Positions 33,126 through 42,545 of a DNA stretch of 51,686 nucleotides are shown here, piece after piece. The notes under the pieces were generated by a model. It was not told the DNA's origin and searched no databases. It saw only the letters and a program-made list of their open reading frames with translations. Source of the stretch: Alphaproteobacteria bacterium (lineage in GTDB: Bacteria; Pseudomonadota; Alphaproteobacteria; Rhizobiales; Rhizobiaceae); assembly GCA_016861165.1 (NCBI GenBank), contig BOKV01000025.1:1-51686 (forward strand), read 5' to 3'. A program made the position numbers and the translations under genes. Every line of letters begins with the position of its first letter. Position 1 is the stretch's first letter.

Positions 33126-34622
33126 ATGCCCATGGCCGAGCACGCGGCGGCCGGCGCGCGGACGCCGGGCTTCAACGTTAACCCGCTGGCCGACGACAAG
33201 CTGCACGAGGAGTGCGGCGTGTTCGGCATTTTCGGCGCCAACGACGCGGCGGCGCTGACCACGCTCGGCCTGCACGCGCTGCAGCATCGCGGCCAGGAGG
33301 CGGCCGGCATCGTGTCGAGCGACGGCAGCCAGTTCTACGCCGAGCGCCACCGCGGCCTGATCGGCGATACCTTCACCAGGAAGGTGGTGCTCGACCGGCT
33401 GAAGGGTACCCGCGCCATCGGCCACACGCGCTATTCGACCACCGGCGGCGACGAGATGCGCAACGTGCAGCCGTTCTTCGCCGAGTTCGCCGGCGGCGGC
33501 TTCGCGGTCGCCCACAACGGCAACATCACCAATGCGCTCACCCTGCGCCGGCAGCTGCAGCGCGAGGGCTCGATCTTCCACACCACCTCCGACACCGAGG
33601 TCATCCTGCATCTCATCGCCACCGCCCGCCAGCACTCCTTCGAGGAGCGGCTGGTGGCGGCGCTGCTGCAGGTGGAAGGCGCCTTCTCGATCGTCGGCAT
33701 CACCAACAAGAAGCTGGTCGGCTGCCGCGACGCCTTCGGCATCCGCCCGCTGGTGCTGGGCGACCTCGATGGTGCCTTCATCCTGGCCTCGGAGACCTGC
33801 GCGCTCGACATCATCGGCGCGCGCTACGTGCGCGACCTCGAACCGGGCGAACTGGTCATCATCGAACGCGGCGGGCTCAGGAGCCTCAAGCCGTTCGAGC
33901 CGGCGCCCAGCAAGTTCTGCATCTTCGAATATGTCTATTTCGCACGGCCCGATTCGGTGATCGGCGGCAAGAACGTCTATCAGGTGCGCAAGCAGATCGG
34001 CATCGAGCTGGCGCGCGAGCAGCCGGCCGAGGCCGACATCGTGGTGGCGGTGCCCGATTCGGGCACGCCGGCGGCGATCGGCTTCGCCGAAGGGGCCGGC
34101 CTGCCGTTCGAAATGGGCATCATCCGCAACCACTATGTCGGACGCACCTTCATCCAGCCGACCGACGCCATCCGTCACATGGGGGTCAAGCTCAAGCACA
34201 ACGCCAACCGGCGCATCCTCGAAGGTCGGCGCGTCGTCCTCGTCGACGATTCGATCGTGCGCGGCACCACCAGCCAGAAGATTGTGCAGATGGTGCGCGA
34301 GGCCGGCGCGCGCGAGGTGCACATGCGCATCGCCTCGCCGCCGACGATCTCGTCCTGCTTCTACGGCGTCGACACGCCGGAGAAGCCCAAGCTGCTCGCC
34401 TCGCGCATGGGCATCGACGAGATGCGCGAGTTCATCCGCGTCGATTCGCTCGGCTTCCTCTCGCTCGACGGGCTCTACCGGGCCGCCGGCGAGACGGCGC
34501 GCAACGGCGAGACGCCGCAGTTCTGCGATGCCTGCTTCTCGGGCCACTACCCGACCCGGCTCACTGATCACGACGACCGCGACAATGTTCACAACCTGTC
34601 GCTGCTGGCGAGCGGGGAGTAG
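33126..34622 (+). CDS. purF: Amidophosphoribosyltransferase PurF
   Basis: First committed step of purine synthesis: PRPP plus glutamine to phosphoribosylamine. 498 residues from ATG 33126, which has GGAGAGG five bases upstream; ATG 33087 is a weaker alternative. The N-terminal propeptide of about 29 residues precedes the catalytic nucleophile Cys (EECGVFGIFG), which becomes residue 1 after processing. The glutaminase domain has GHTRYSTTGG and AHNGNITNA. The transferase domain has the PRPP loop VVLVDDSIVRGTTS. It follows cvpA by 41 bases. Confidence 0.97.
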   Translation: MPMAEHAAAGARTPGFNVNPLADDKLHEECGVFGIFGANDAAALTTLGLHALQHRGQEAAGIVSSDGSQFYAERHRGLIGDTFTRKVVLDRLKGTRAIGHTRYSTTGGDEMRNVQPFFAEFAGGGFAVAHNGNITNALTLRRQLQREGSIFHTTSDTEVILHLIATARQHSFEERLVAALLQVEGAFSIVGITNKKLVGCRDAFGIRPLVLGDLDGAFILASETCALDIIGARYVRDLEPGELVIIERGGLRSLKPFEPAPSKFCIFEYVYFARPDSVIGGKNVYQVRKQIGIELAREQPAEADIVVAVPDSGTPAAIGFAEGAGLPFEMGIIRNHYVGRTFIQPTDAIRHMGVKLKHNANRRILEGRRVVLVDDSIVRGTTSQKIVQMVREAGAREVHMRIASPPTISSCFYGVDTPEKPKLLASRMGIDEMREFIRVDSLGFLSLDGLYRAAGETARNGETPQFCDACFSGHYPTRLTDHDDRDNVHNLSLLASGE

Positions 34623-34626
34623 TCTC

Positions 34627-34737
34627 GGTGAATGGTGAATGGTGGAACAGTCGCGTTCCATGGACCCGCAGGCGGACTGTCGCCATGATGATCCCCCAAT
34701 GACATCCATATGAAAATCTTCCCATTCACCATTCACC
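34627..34737. repeat. Terminal-inverted-repeat element between purF and the SDR gene
   Basis: GGTGAATGGTGAATGG (34627-34642) is perfectly complementary to 34722-34737, with a 79-base spacer. Each arm is itself a tandem repeat of an 8-base unit (GGTGAATG). The element fills almost the whole gap, starting five bases after the purF stop. It resembles small non-coding palindromic elements scattered in alphaproteobacterial genomes; it could also fold at the end of purF mRNA. Confidence 0.7.
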
Positions 34738-34758
34738 ACTCACCCGACTTGGCGCCCC

Positions 34759-35496
34759 ATGAAGCGCCTTGAAAACCGCATCGCCGTCGTCACCGGGGCC
34801 TCGCGCGGCATCGGCTACGCCGCAGCCCTGGCCTTTGCCCGCGCCGGCGCGCATGTGATCGCGGTGGCGCGCACCGTCGGCGGACTTGAAGAGCTCGACG
34901 ACGAGATCAGGGCGGCCGGCGGCGGCACCACGCTGGTGCCGATGGACGTGACCGATTTCGACGCCATCGACCGGCTCGGCGCCGAGATCGACCGGCGCTG
35001 GGGCCGGCTCGACATCTTTCTCGCCAATGCCGGCATGCTCGGCGGGCTGTCGCCGCTCGGCCACTACGAGCCGAAGACGTTCCAGAGGGTGTTCGACATC
35101 AACGTCACCGCCAACTGGCGCTTCGTCCGCTCGTTTGACCCGCTGCTGCGCGCCGCGCCGGCGGCCCGCGCAATCTTCATGAGTTCGGGCGCGGCCCATT
35201 CCTGCCGGCCGTTCTGGGGGCCCTATTCGGCGTCGAAGGCCGCGCTCGAGGCGCTGGCGCGCACCTATGCCGGCGAGAGCGCGAGGACCGGCATCGGCGT
35301 GGTGATCGTCAACCCCGGCGCCACACGTACGGCGATGCGGGCGCAGGCGATGCCGGGCGAGGACCCGGCCACGCTGCCGGATCCGGCGCAGGTGGCCGAC
35401 GAACTGGTCGAACTGGCGGCGCGCGAGACGCTCGACAGCGGACTGATCTATGACGTGCCGCTCCGGCGCTTCCTCACGCCGCGCAAGCCGGCCTGA
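34759..35496 (+). CDS. SDR family oxidoreductase
   Basis: 245 residues. The NAD(P)-binding motif TGASRGIGYAAA is at about residues 13-24. NAG is in LANAGMLGG, the catalytic Ser in FMSSGAAHS, and Tyr/Lys in YSASKAALE. The C-terminal half (VNPGATRTAMRAQAMPGEDP) is typical of SDRs found directly downstream of purF in Hyphomicrobiales. The substrate is unknown. There is no clear ribosome-binding site before ATG 34759. Confidence 0.93.
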   Translation: MKRLENRIAVVTGASRGIGYAAALAFARAGAHVIAVARTVGGLEELDDEIRAAGGGTTLVPMDVTDFDAIDRLGAEIDRRWGRLDIFLANAGMLGGLSPLGHYEPKTFQRVFDINVTANWRFVRSFDPLLRAAPAARAIFMSSGAAHSCRPFWGPYSASKAALEALARTYAGESARTGIGVVIVNPGATRTAMRAQAMPGEDPATLPDPAQVADELVELAARETLDSGLIYDVPLRRFLTPRKPA

Positions 35497-36000
35497 TCAG
35501 GCGACCGAGACGTTGAGCTGCGGCCGTCTGTTCAGTGTCTGGAACACCACGCAATAGCGCTCGGTGAGCTTGAGCAGCGTGTCGACCCGCTCGGCCGGCT
35601 CGTCGCTGTCGAGGTCGAAACGGAGCCGGATGGCGCGGAAGCCGACCGGCGCGTCCCTGGCCACGCCCAGCGTGCCGCGGAAATCGAGATCGCCCTCGGC
35701 GGTGATGCGCGCCTGGCCGAGGCGGAATTCGAGCGCGGTCGCCACCGCCTTCAGCGTCACGCCGGCGCAGGCGACCAGCGCCTCCAGCAGCATGTCGCCC
35801 GAACACAGTTCGGCACCGGTGCCGCCGGTCGCCGGGTGCAGGCCGGCCACCGCAATCGCCCGGCCGGTCTCGACCTTGCAGGCGATGTTGGCGTCGTCGA
35901 CAGCGCCGCTGGCGCGCAGGGTGATGACAGCAGCGTCGGGATCGTCCTTGTAGCGCTGCTTGAGCGGCGCCTGGATGGCCTTGAGCGTGATCAGATCCAT
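35497..36000 (-). CDS. OsmC family protein
   Basis: 167 residues from ATG 36000 (MDLITLKAIQAPLKQRYKDD); codons upstream in the frame are not OsmC-like. The two redox cysteines expected for OsmC/Ohr thiol peroxidases are visible in LVACAGVTLK (about residue 90) and RYCVVFQTL (about 152). The middle matches the family beta-alpha pattern. It may reduce organic hydroperoxides. The stop abuts the SDR stop on the opposite strand. Confidence 0.9.
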   Translation of the reverse strand: MDLITLKAIQAPLKQRYKDDPDAAVITLRASGAVDDANIACKVETGRAIAVAGLHPATGGTGAELCSGDMLLEALVACAGVTLKAVATALEFRLGQARITAEGDLDFRGTLGVARDAPVGFRAIRLRFDLDSDEPAERVDTLLKLTERYCVVFQTLNRRPQLNVSVA

Positions 36001-36345
36001 GCGGAATACCTCCCCGCCGCAAAACGTAACACCATCGAACTCACATGCAAGGCGAGGCTCGGTCGGAGGCTGTCGGAGACGATGGCCCATCAGCTCGATC
36101 GAAAGGCCGCTCGATGATGTCGGCTGATGTCAGGAGCGATGGGCCGGGGCCACTTTTCCGACAAGATCGCGGAAGAGCTTGGGCGGGTTCTCCCAGGGCG
36201 CCGGGCGGCTGTAACAAAACGTGATCCGCCGTCGCCTCCATATCCTTGAACGATATATATCGGAAATACATATGAGCGAGGTCGCGGTGTGCGGCCGGCG
36301 CGCGTCCTGGTTTCAGGCGCGGTCCGGCAAAAGGGGCGAACAGTC
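36001..36345. other. Intergenic region between the OsmC gene and the PadR gene
   Basis: 345 bases separating divergent genes. No gene is supported. It contains the regulated promoter at 36246-36274 and an AAAACGTGATC stretch near 36215. The rest shows nothing recognisable. Confidence 0.55.
36246..36274 (+). promoter_or_regulatory. Predicted promoter with palindromic operator for the PadR-RND operon
   Basis: -35 TTGAAC (36246-36251), 17-base spacer, -10 CATATG (36269-36274). The spacer begins inside a perfect palindrome CGATATATATCG (36251-36262). AT-rich palindromes overlapping promoters are typical PadR targets, so autoregulation of the regulator and the pump genes is likely. The ATG of the PadR gene is about 70 bases downstream. 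Confidence 0.5.
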
Positions 36346-36894
36346 ATGAATGTGAGGACCCTCATCCTCGCCATCCTCAATTTCTGCGAGGCGAGCGGCT
36401 ACGAAATCAAGAAGATGTCGAGCGAAGGCAGCTTCAGCTACTTCGTCGACATCTCCTACGGCTCGATCTACCCCACGCTCGCCCGGCTAGAGGCGGAGGG
36501 CATGGTCGCCGGCCGGGTGGAGAGCCATGCCGGCAAGCCCGACCGCAGGATCTATTCGATCACCGAGCGCGGTCGCGCCGAACTGGTGCGCGGGCTGAGC
36601 CAGCCGCCGCAGAAGGACATCTTCAAGTCCGAGTTCCTACTGCAGGCGATCAATGCACCGCTGGTCGGCCCCGATGTGATGGCTGCCGCCCTCGCCGCGC
36701 GCATCGCCAATCTGGAAGCCGAGATCGCCATGCTCGACGGCATCATCGCCGACTGCGACCACCCGGCCACTCTGTGGGTCGCTAATTACGGCAAGCGCAT
36801 CATGACCACGGACCTGCACTACCTCAAGGCGCACCGCAACGACCTCGTCGCCATCGCCGGGCAGGCGGCAGGCGCCCCGCAGGCAGCCGAGTAA
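36346..36894 (+). CDS. PadR family transcriptional regulator
   Basis: 182 residues from ATG 36346 (MNVRTLILAILNFCEASGYEIKK). The N-terminal winged helix is typical: GSIYPTLARLEAEGMVAGRVESHAGKPDRRIYSITERGRAEL. The C-terminal helical dimerisation domain follows (residues about 95-170). PadR proteins often repress adjacent efflux genes and release on ligand binding. It lies 30 bases upstream of an RND adaptor and probably controls it. Confidence 0.92.
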   Translation: MNVRTLILAILNFCEASGYEIKKMSSEGSFSYFVDISYGSIYPTLARLEAEGMVAGRVESHAGKPDRRIYSITERGRAELVRGLSQPPQKDIFKSEFLLQAINAPLVGPDVMAAALAARIANLEAEIAMLDGIIADCDHPATLWVANYGKRIMTTDLHYLKAHRNDLVAIAGQAAGAPQAAE

Positions 36895-36924
36895 CCTGCC
36901 ATCCGCTAACGGAACCACGTTCTC

Positions 36925-38067
36925 ATGGCGTTCAGAATCAGATCCTCCCACGTCATCGCGCTGCTCATCACCGCCGGCATCGCCGGGTGGATGGTCACCG
37001 GCACGCTCGACATCGGCGGCAGCGCCAAGCCCGGCGAGGCGGCGGTGCCGATCGCCGAGCGCGAGGCCGAGCGCTCGGCGCAGCTGTTCAAGGTCCGCTA
37101 CGTCCCTGCGGTGCCCGAGGAGCGCAATGAGACGGTGCTGGTGCGGGGCCGCACGGCCGCCAACGCCACCATCGCCATCCGGACGGAGACCGGCGGCATC
37201 CTTGAACGCCGGCTGGTGTCGAAAGGCGACCGCGTGGCGCCCGGCGACCTCGTCTGCGTCATCGAGCAGGGCGTGCGTCAGTCCCGCGTTGCCCAGGCCG
37301 AGGCGCAGCTCGCCCAGGCCCAGGCCGATTTCGAGGCCAATTCCAGCCTCAGGGAGAAGGGCTTCACCACCGAGGCCAAGATGAACCAGCTCAAGGCTGC
37401 GCTGAATGCCGCCAAGACCGCGCTCGCCGAGGCCAAATGGGACCTCGAACGCACCGAGGTGCGCGCCAATGCCGGTGGCATCGTCATCGACCCGATCGCC
37501 GAGCCGGGCGAGGTGCTGAGCGTCGGCGGATCGTGCGTGACACTGATGGACACCAACCCGATGCTGTTCGTGGGCCAGGTATCGGAACGCCAGGTCGGCC
37601 GCATCGAGACCGGCATGCGCGCCGATGTCACGCTGGTCACCGGCGACCGGCTGGCCGGCACCGTGCGCTACATCGCGCCGGCCGCCGACGCGCAGACCCG
37701 GACCTTCCTGACCGAGATCGCCCTCGTCGACCCGGACGGCAAGGCCCGCGACGGCATCACCGCCAGCGCCGAGATCAGCCTGCCGGCATCGACCGCCTAC
37801 CGGCTGTCGCCATCCTGGATCACGCTGGCCGACGACGGCACCGTCGGCGTGCGCGTGGTCGACGCGGAAGACCGGGTGCAGTTCGTGCCGGTCAGCATCG
37901 TCCGCCACGGCCGTGACGGGCTGTGGGTGACCGGGCTCACGGCGGGCGCCCGGCTGATCACGCTCGGCCAGGAATATGTGGTGAGCGGCGAAAAGGTCGA
38001 GCCGATGCCCGACCCGCTGCTCGCCGAGCTGGAAGAGTCCGCCCGGGCGGCGGAACGCGCCGACTGA
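36925..38067 (+). CDS. RND efflux periplasmic adaptor (membrane fusion protein)
   Basis: 380 residues. An N-terminal membrane anchor (VIALLITAGIAGWMVTG) is followed by a lipoyl-like half motif (IAIRTETGGILERRLVSKGDRVAPGDLVCVIE). The alpha-helical hairpin (QSRVAQAEAQLAQAQADFEAN) comes next, then the second lipoyl half with GIVIDPIAEPGEVLSVGG. Beta-barrel and membrane-proximal domains follow. The protein links the RND pump to an outer-membrane channel, which is not encoded nearby. The next gene starts 14 bases after its stop. Confidence 0.94.
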   Translation: MAFRIRSSHVIALLITAGIAGWMVTGTLDIGGSAKPGEAAVPIAEREAERSAQLFKVRYVPAVPEERNETVLVRGRTAANATIAIRTETGGILERRLVSKGDRVAPGDLVCVIEQGVRQSRVAQAEAQLAQAQADFEANSSLREKGFTTEAKMNQLKAALNAAKTALAEAKWDLERTEVRANAGGIVIDPIAEPGEVLSVGGSCVTLMDTNPMLFVGQVSERQVGRIETGMRADVTLVTGDRLAGTVRYIAPAADAQTRTFLTEIALVDPDGKARDGITASAEISLPASTAYRLSPSWITLADDGTVGVRVVDAEDRVQFVPVSIVRHGRDGLWVTGLTAGARLITLGQEYVVSGEKVEPMPDPLLAELEESARAAERAD

Positions 38068-38081
38068 AACGGAGAGCTGCC

Positions 38082-41000
38082 ATGCGCGGCATGCTGGAGG
38101 CCATCCTCGACCGCCCCAAGACCGTGCTGACCATGATGGTCGTCATGGTGGTGGCCGGCATTCTCGCCTATGTGTCGATCCCGAAGGAGGCCAACCCGGA
38201 CATCGACATCCCGGTCTACTACGTGTCGATCTCGCAGCAGGGCATCGCGCCCGGCGACGCCGAGCGCCTGCTGGTGCGGCCGATGGAAACGCAGCTTCGT
38301 GCGCTTGAGGGGCTGAAGGAGCTTACCGCCGTCGCCGCCGAGGGCCATGCCGGCATCATTCTCGAATTCCAGATCGAGACCGACAAGAACAAGGTGCTGG
38401 CCGACATCCGCGACAAGGTTGACCAGGCCAAGGCCGACCTGCCGGCCGAGGCCGAGGAACCGAAGATATTCGAGACCAATTTCGCGCTCCAGCCGACCAT
38501 CATCGTCACGCTGTCGGGTGACGTGCCCGAGCGCACCCTCTACGCCCAGGCGCGCAAGCTGAAAGACGAGATCGAGGCGATCTCGACCGTGCGCGAGGCG
38601 ACGCTCAAGGGCAATCGCGAGGAGCAGCTCGAGGTCACGCTCGACCTGATGAAGCTCGAATCCTACGACATCACGCAGACCGAACTGCTGACCGCGCTCG
38701 ACCAGTACAACCAGCTCGTGCCGGCCGGCTTCCTCGACGACGGCCAGGCGCGCTTCAACATCAAGCTGCCCGGCCTGGTCGAGACGGCGGCGGACGTCTA
38801 TTCGATCCCGATCAAGCAGAACGGCGAGGGCATCGTCACGCTCGGCGACGTTGCCGAGATCAGGCGCAACTTCAAGGACGCTTCGACCTACACCCGCGTC
38901 AACGGCCAGCCCGCCGTCTCGCTCGAAGTGGTCAAGCGCCTCGGCACCAACGTCATCGACAACAATCTGGAAGTGCGCCGCGTCGTCAGCGAATATGCCG
39001 AGCGCTGGCCGCCGACGATCAAGGTCAACTTCCTGATCGACCAGTCCTCCTACATTTTCGACCAGCTCGGTTCGCTGCAATCGTCGATCATGACGGCGAT
39101 CTCGCTGGTCATGATCGTCGTCGTCGGCGCGCTCGGCCTGCGCTCGGGCCTGCTGGTCGGCCTGGCGATCCCGACCTCGTTCATGGTCGGCTTCCTCATC
39201 CTCGGCACGCTCGGCATGACCGTTAACATGATGGTCATGTACGGGCTGGTGCTGTGCGTCGGCATGCTGGTCGACGGCGCCATCGTCATGACCGAATATG
39301 CCGATCGCAAGCTGTCCGAGGGGCTGCAGCCGGAACTGGCCTACAAGCGGGCGGCGCGGCTGATGTTCTGGCCGATCGTCTCGTCGACGGCCACGACGCT
39401 CGCCGCCTTCCTGCCGCTGCTGCTGTGGCCGGGCGTGGTCGGCGAGTTCATGAGCTACCTGCCGATCATGGTCATCATCGTGCTGTCGGCCTCGCTGCTG
39501 ACGGCGCTGGTGTTCGTGCCGGTGACCGGCATCGCCTTCGCCCGCTATGGCGGCTGGGCGGCGCGCAATGCCCGCTTCGCCCAGGCCGCCCACGCCTTCG
39601 TCATGGTTGCGCTTGTGGCCTGGCTCGCCGAGGCCGGCGGCTGGCTCCTGCCCGAGGCGGCGGCGCAGTCGGGGCTGGCGGCGGCGCTGGGGCTCGGGCT
39701 TGCCGCGGCGGCGATCGCCTGGGTGGTGACCGCACGGGTCGAGCGGCGGCGCGCCGGGCGCGGCTCGACGGTCAGCCATGTGGCGAAGATGCTGTCGGCC
39801 GACGCCGAGCTCGACCCGACCCGGCTGCCGGGCGCGATGGGCGTCTATGTGCGCTTCCTCGACCGGGTTACGCGCAGCCTTGCCGGCAACTTCGCCGTCA
39901 TCGCCGGCGCCGTCGTCATCACGGTCGGCACCTTCGTGCTCTACGGCGCCTACAACAACGGTGTCGAGTTCTTCGTCGACGAGGAGCCGGACCTCGCCAC
40001 CATGTTCGTCTCGGCGCGCGGCAACCTGTCGGGACGCGAGATCCGCGACCTCGCCATCGAGGTCGAGCAGCAGGCGCTCAAGGTGCCCGGCATCGACAAC
40101 ATCGTCATGACGGCCACCGCCCCCGGCGGCGGTTCCGGCAGCCGGCCGCAGATGGACGGCACCCAGGACAAGCCGGCCGACACCATCGCGGTGTTCCAGA
40201 TCGAACTTGCCGATTTCGACAAGCGGCGCAAGGCGGCCGAGATCTTCCAGGAAATCCGCGACCGCGTCGCCGGCATCGCCGGCGTGCGCGTCGAGGTGCG
40301 CAAGATGGAGGGCGGACCACCGACCGGCAAGGATGTGCGTCTGGAGGTGAAATCCGACAGCTACGCCACGCTGACCGAGACGGTGGCCCGGCTGCGCGGC
40401 CATTTCGATTCGATGAGCGACCTGCAGGACGTCGAGGACGGCCGGCCGCTGCCCGGCATCGAATGGGAGATGACCGTGAACCGCGAGGTGGCCGGCCGCT
40501 ACAATGCCGGCGTGGCCGCCGTCGGCGCCATGGTGCAGCTTGTCACCAACGGCGTGCTGGCCGGCACCTACCGGCCCGACGACGCCGAGGACGAGCTCGA
40601 CATCCGGGTGCGGCTGCCAGAGGCCGAGCGCAGCATCGACAAGCTCGACGAGCTGCGCCTGCGCACCGAAAACGGCCAGGTGCCGATCGCCAATTTCGTC
40701 ACCGTCGCTCCGCGCCACAAGGTGTCGTCGATCACCCGCAAGGACGGCCAGTACGCCATGGACGTGAAGGCCAACCTGGTCAAGGGCGCCCAGTTCGAGG
40801 GGCGCGACATGACCGCCACCGACAAGGTCGGCCAGGTCCAGGCCTGGCTCAACAGCCAGGACTGGCCGGAGAACGTGCGCTTCCGCTTCCGCGGCGCCGA
40901 CGAGGACCAGCAGGAATCGGGCGCCTTTCTCGGCAAGGCCGCCGCCGGCGCGCTGTTCCTGATGTTCATCATCCTGGTCACCCAGTTCAACTCGTTCTAC

Positions 41001-41585
41001 CAGACCTTCCTCACCCTCTCGACCGTGGTGCTGGCGATGGTCGGGGTGCTGGTCGGCATGCTGGTGACCGGGCAGAAGTTCTCGATCGTGATGACCGGCA
41101 CCGGCATCGTCGCGCTCGCCGGCATCGTCGTCAACAACGCCATCGTGCTGATCGACACCTACAACCGGCTGCGCTCGGAAGGGGTCGACATCCATGCCGC
41201 CGTGCTGAAGACCTCGGCCCAGCGCTTCCGGCCGATCTTCCTGACCACCTTCACCACCATCCTCGGCCTGGTGCCGATGGCGCTGTCGGTCAACCTCAAC
41301 TATATCGACCGCGTCATCGCCATCAATCCGCTGTCGGCGATCTGGTGGGTGCAGCTGTCGACGGCGATCATCTTCGGGCTGGCCTTCTCCACCCTGCTGA
41401 CGCTGGTGCTGACGCCGGTGATGCTGTCGCTGCCGCAGAACGTGCGGGCGCGCTGGCGCCGCGGGCGCCAGACCGCCGCGCCCGAGCCGGCGCCGGTCGA
41501 ACCGCTGGCGCAGCCGGCGCGCAGGCGCCGGCGCAGACCGGCGGAGCCCGAACCACCCGACGAACTGCCGCAGGCGGCGGAATAG
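38082..41585 (+). CDS. RND efflux transporter permease
   Basis: 1167 residues from ATG 38082 (MRGMLEAILDRPKTVLTMMVVMVVAGILAYVSIPKEANPDIDIP), preceded by GGAGAG. Twelve membrane helices and two large periplasmic loops are present, with the duplicated RND layout. In helix 4 the motif reads GMLVDGAIVMTEY: the first acidic residue of the proton relay is retained but the second is Gly, unlike AcrB (VDD). The C-terminal tail is basic and Pro/Arg-rich. Substrate class is unknown. With its adaptor and PadR regulator it forms a three-gene unit. Confidence 0.95.
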   Translation: MRGMLEAILDRPKTVLTMMVVMVVAGILAYVSIPKEANPDIDIPVYYVSISQQGIAPGDAERLLVRPMETQLRALEGLKELTAVAAEGHAGIILEFQIETDKNKVLADIRDKVDQAKADLPAEAEEPKIFETNFALQPTIIVTLSGDVPERTLYAQARKLKDEIEAISTVREATLKGNREEQLEVTLDLMKLESYDITQTELLTALDQYNQLVPAGFLDDGQARFNIKLPGLVETAADVYSIPIKQNGEGIVTLGDVAEIRRNFKDASTYTRVNGQPAVSLEVVKRLGTNVIDNNLEVRRVVSEYAERWPPTIKVNFLIDQSSYIFDQLGSLQSSIMTAISLVMIVVVGALGLRSGLLVGLAIPTSFMVGFLILGTLGMTVNMMVMYGLVLCVGMLVDGAIVMTEYADRKLSEGLQPELAYKRAARLMFWPIVSSTATTLAAFLPLLLWPGVVGEFMSYLPIMVIIVLSASLLTALVFVPVTGIAFARYGGWAARNARFAQAAHAFVMVALVAWLAEAGGWLLPEAAAQSGLAAALGLGLAAAAIAWVVTARVERRRAGRGSTVSHVAKMLSADAELDPTRLPGAMGVYVRFLDRVTRSLAGNFAVIAGAVVITVGTFVLYGAYNNGVEFFVDEEPDLATMFVSARGNLSGREIRDLAIEVEQQALKVPGIDNIVMTATAPGGGSGSRPQMDGTQDKPADTIAVFQIELADFDKRRKAAEIFQEIRDRVAGIAGVRVEVRKMEGGPPTGKDVRLEVKSDSYATLTETVARLRGHFDSMSDLQDVEDGRPLPGIEWEMTVNREVAGRYNAGVAAVGAMVQLVTNGVLAGTYRPDDAEDELDIRVRLPEAERSIDKLDELRLRTENGQVPIANFVTVAPRHKVSSITRKDGQYAMDVKANLVKGAQFEGRDMTATDKVGQVQAWLNSQDWPENVRFRFRGADEDQQESGAFLGKAAAGALFLMFIILVTQFNSFYQTFLTLSTVVLAMVGVLVGMLVTGQKFSIVMTGTGIVALAGIVVNNAIVLIDTYNRLRSEGVDIHAAVLKTSAQRFRPIFLTTFTTILGLVPMALSVNLNYIDRVIAINPLSAIWWVQLSTAIIFGLAFSTLLTLVLTPVMLSLPQNVRARWRRGRQTAAPEPAPVEPLAQPARRRRRRPAEPEPPDELPQAAE

Positions 41586-41594
41586 CTTCGTCCC

Positions 41595-41614
41595 GCCGGG
41601 CGGCAGCGCCCGGC
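41595..41614. terminator. Bidirectional hairpin between the RND gene and pssA
   Basis: GCCGGGCG (41595-41602), loop GCAG, CGCCCGGC (41607-41614), between convergent genes: nine bases after the RND stop and 26 before the pssA stop. U-tracts are absent on both sides, so it is judged by stem and position only. Confidence 0.5.
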
Positions 41615-41640
41615 GACAAGGCGAGAAGCAATTGCCGCCG

Positions 41641-42525
41641 TCAGCCGATCCGGTCGCCGCCGTCGATCCGCGTGCCGGCCGGCGGCAGCGCGGCGAGCGG
41701 CGCGGCCCCGGCGACGGCCTCGGCGGCGGCGCGCCGGCGGCGCCAGTCGCGCCAGGCAAACGGGATCGACGCCAGATAGGCGAGCGCGCAGACGATCAGC
41801 GTCGCCCACGGGTAGCTCAGCAGGAAGGCGACGAAGCCCACCACCAGGATGAACACCGGCAGCACCTGGGTGCGCGGGATGCGCTGGCCGAAATCCTTGC
41901 CCGACCAGGTCGGCATGCGCGACACCATCATCAGGCCGACAGCGACGGTGTAGAAGGCGGCCGCCAGGTCGAGCGGCACCGAATCGGGCACGCCGAGCAG
42001 GCGCACATAGACCGGCAGCATGACCAGGCCGGCGCCGGCCGGCGCCGGCACGCCGACGAAGAAGGCCGCCTGCCATTTCGGCACGTCGGCGCGGTCGAGC
42101 ATGACGTTGAAGCGGGCGAGCCTGAGGCACACGCACACCGCATAGATCAGCGCCGCGATCCAGCCGAACGATCTGAGCCCGTCGAGCAGCGCGAAATAGA
42201 CGATCAGCGCCGGCGCGACGCCGAAATTGACGAAGTCGGCGAGGCTGTCGAGCTCGGCGCCGAAGCGCGAGGTCGATTTGAGGAAGCGGGCCACCCGCCC
42301 GTCGATGCCGTCGAGGAAGCCGGCCAGCACGATGGCGCCGATGGCGAGCCCGACCTTGCCCTCGGCGGCGAAGCGGATGGCGGTCAGCCCCGAGCCGATG
42401 GCGAGCAGCGTGATCAGGCTCGGGAAGATCGCCCTCAGCGGAATTTCGCGCAGGCGCCGGCGGCGCGCGCCATTGCCGGCCTCCTCGGCCGGCTCGGCAT
42501 CGGGCTCGAAGGGCGGGAACGGCAT
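41641..42525 (-). CDS. pssA: CDP-diacylglycerol-serine O-phosphatidyltransferase
   Basis: Makes phosphatidylserine from CDP-diacylglycerol and L-serine in the inner membrane. 294 residues from ATG 42525, with GAGGGG at proper spacing; an ATG six bases upstream is too close to it. The CDP-alcohol transferase motif is complete: DGIDGRVARFLKSTSRFGAE, then LDSLADFVNFG, with all invariant Asp/Gly/Arg residues. About eight helices follow, and the tail is rich in Arg/Ala. It lies 20 bases after psd. Confidence 0.95.
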   Translation of the reverse strand: MPFPPFEPDAEPAEEAGNGARRRRLREIPLRAIFPSLITLLAIGSGLTAIRFAAEGKVGLAIGAIVLAGFLDGIDGRVARFLKSTSRFGAELDSLADFVNFGVAPALIVYFALLDGLRSFGWIAALIYAVCVCLRLARFNVMLDRADVPKWQAAFFVGVPAPAGAGLVMLPVYVRLLGVPDSVPLDLAAAFYTVAVGLMMVSRMPTWSGKDFGQRIPRTQVLPVFILVVGFVAFLLSYPWATLIVCALAYLASIPFAWRDWRRRRAAAEAVAGAAPLAALPPAGTRIDGGDRIG

Positions 42526-42545
42526 CGTCATCCCCTCCCCCGCCG

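Noticed and set aside
37797..41759. A 1320-codon minus-strand open frame opposite the RND genes
   Set aside because: Product rich in His, Asp and Arg with no domain structure; the RND pump and adaptor are certain.
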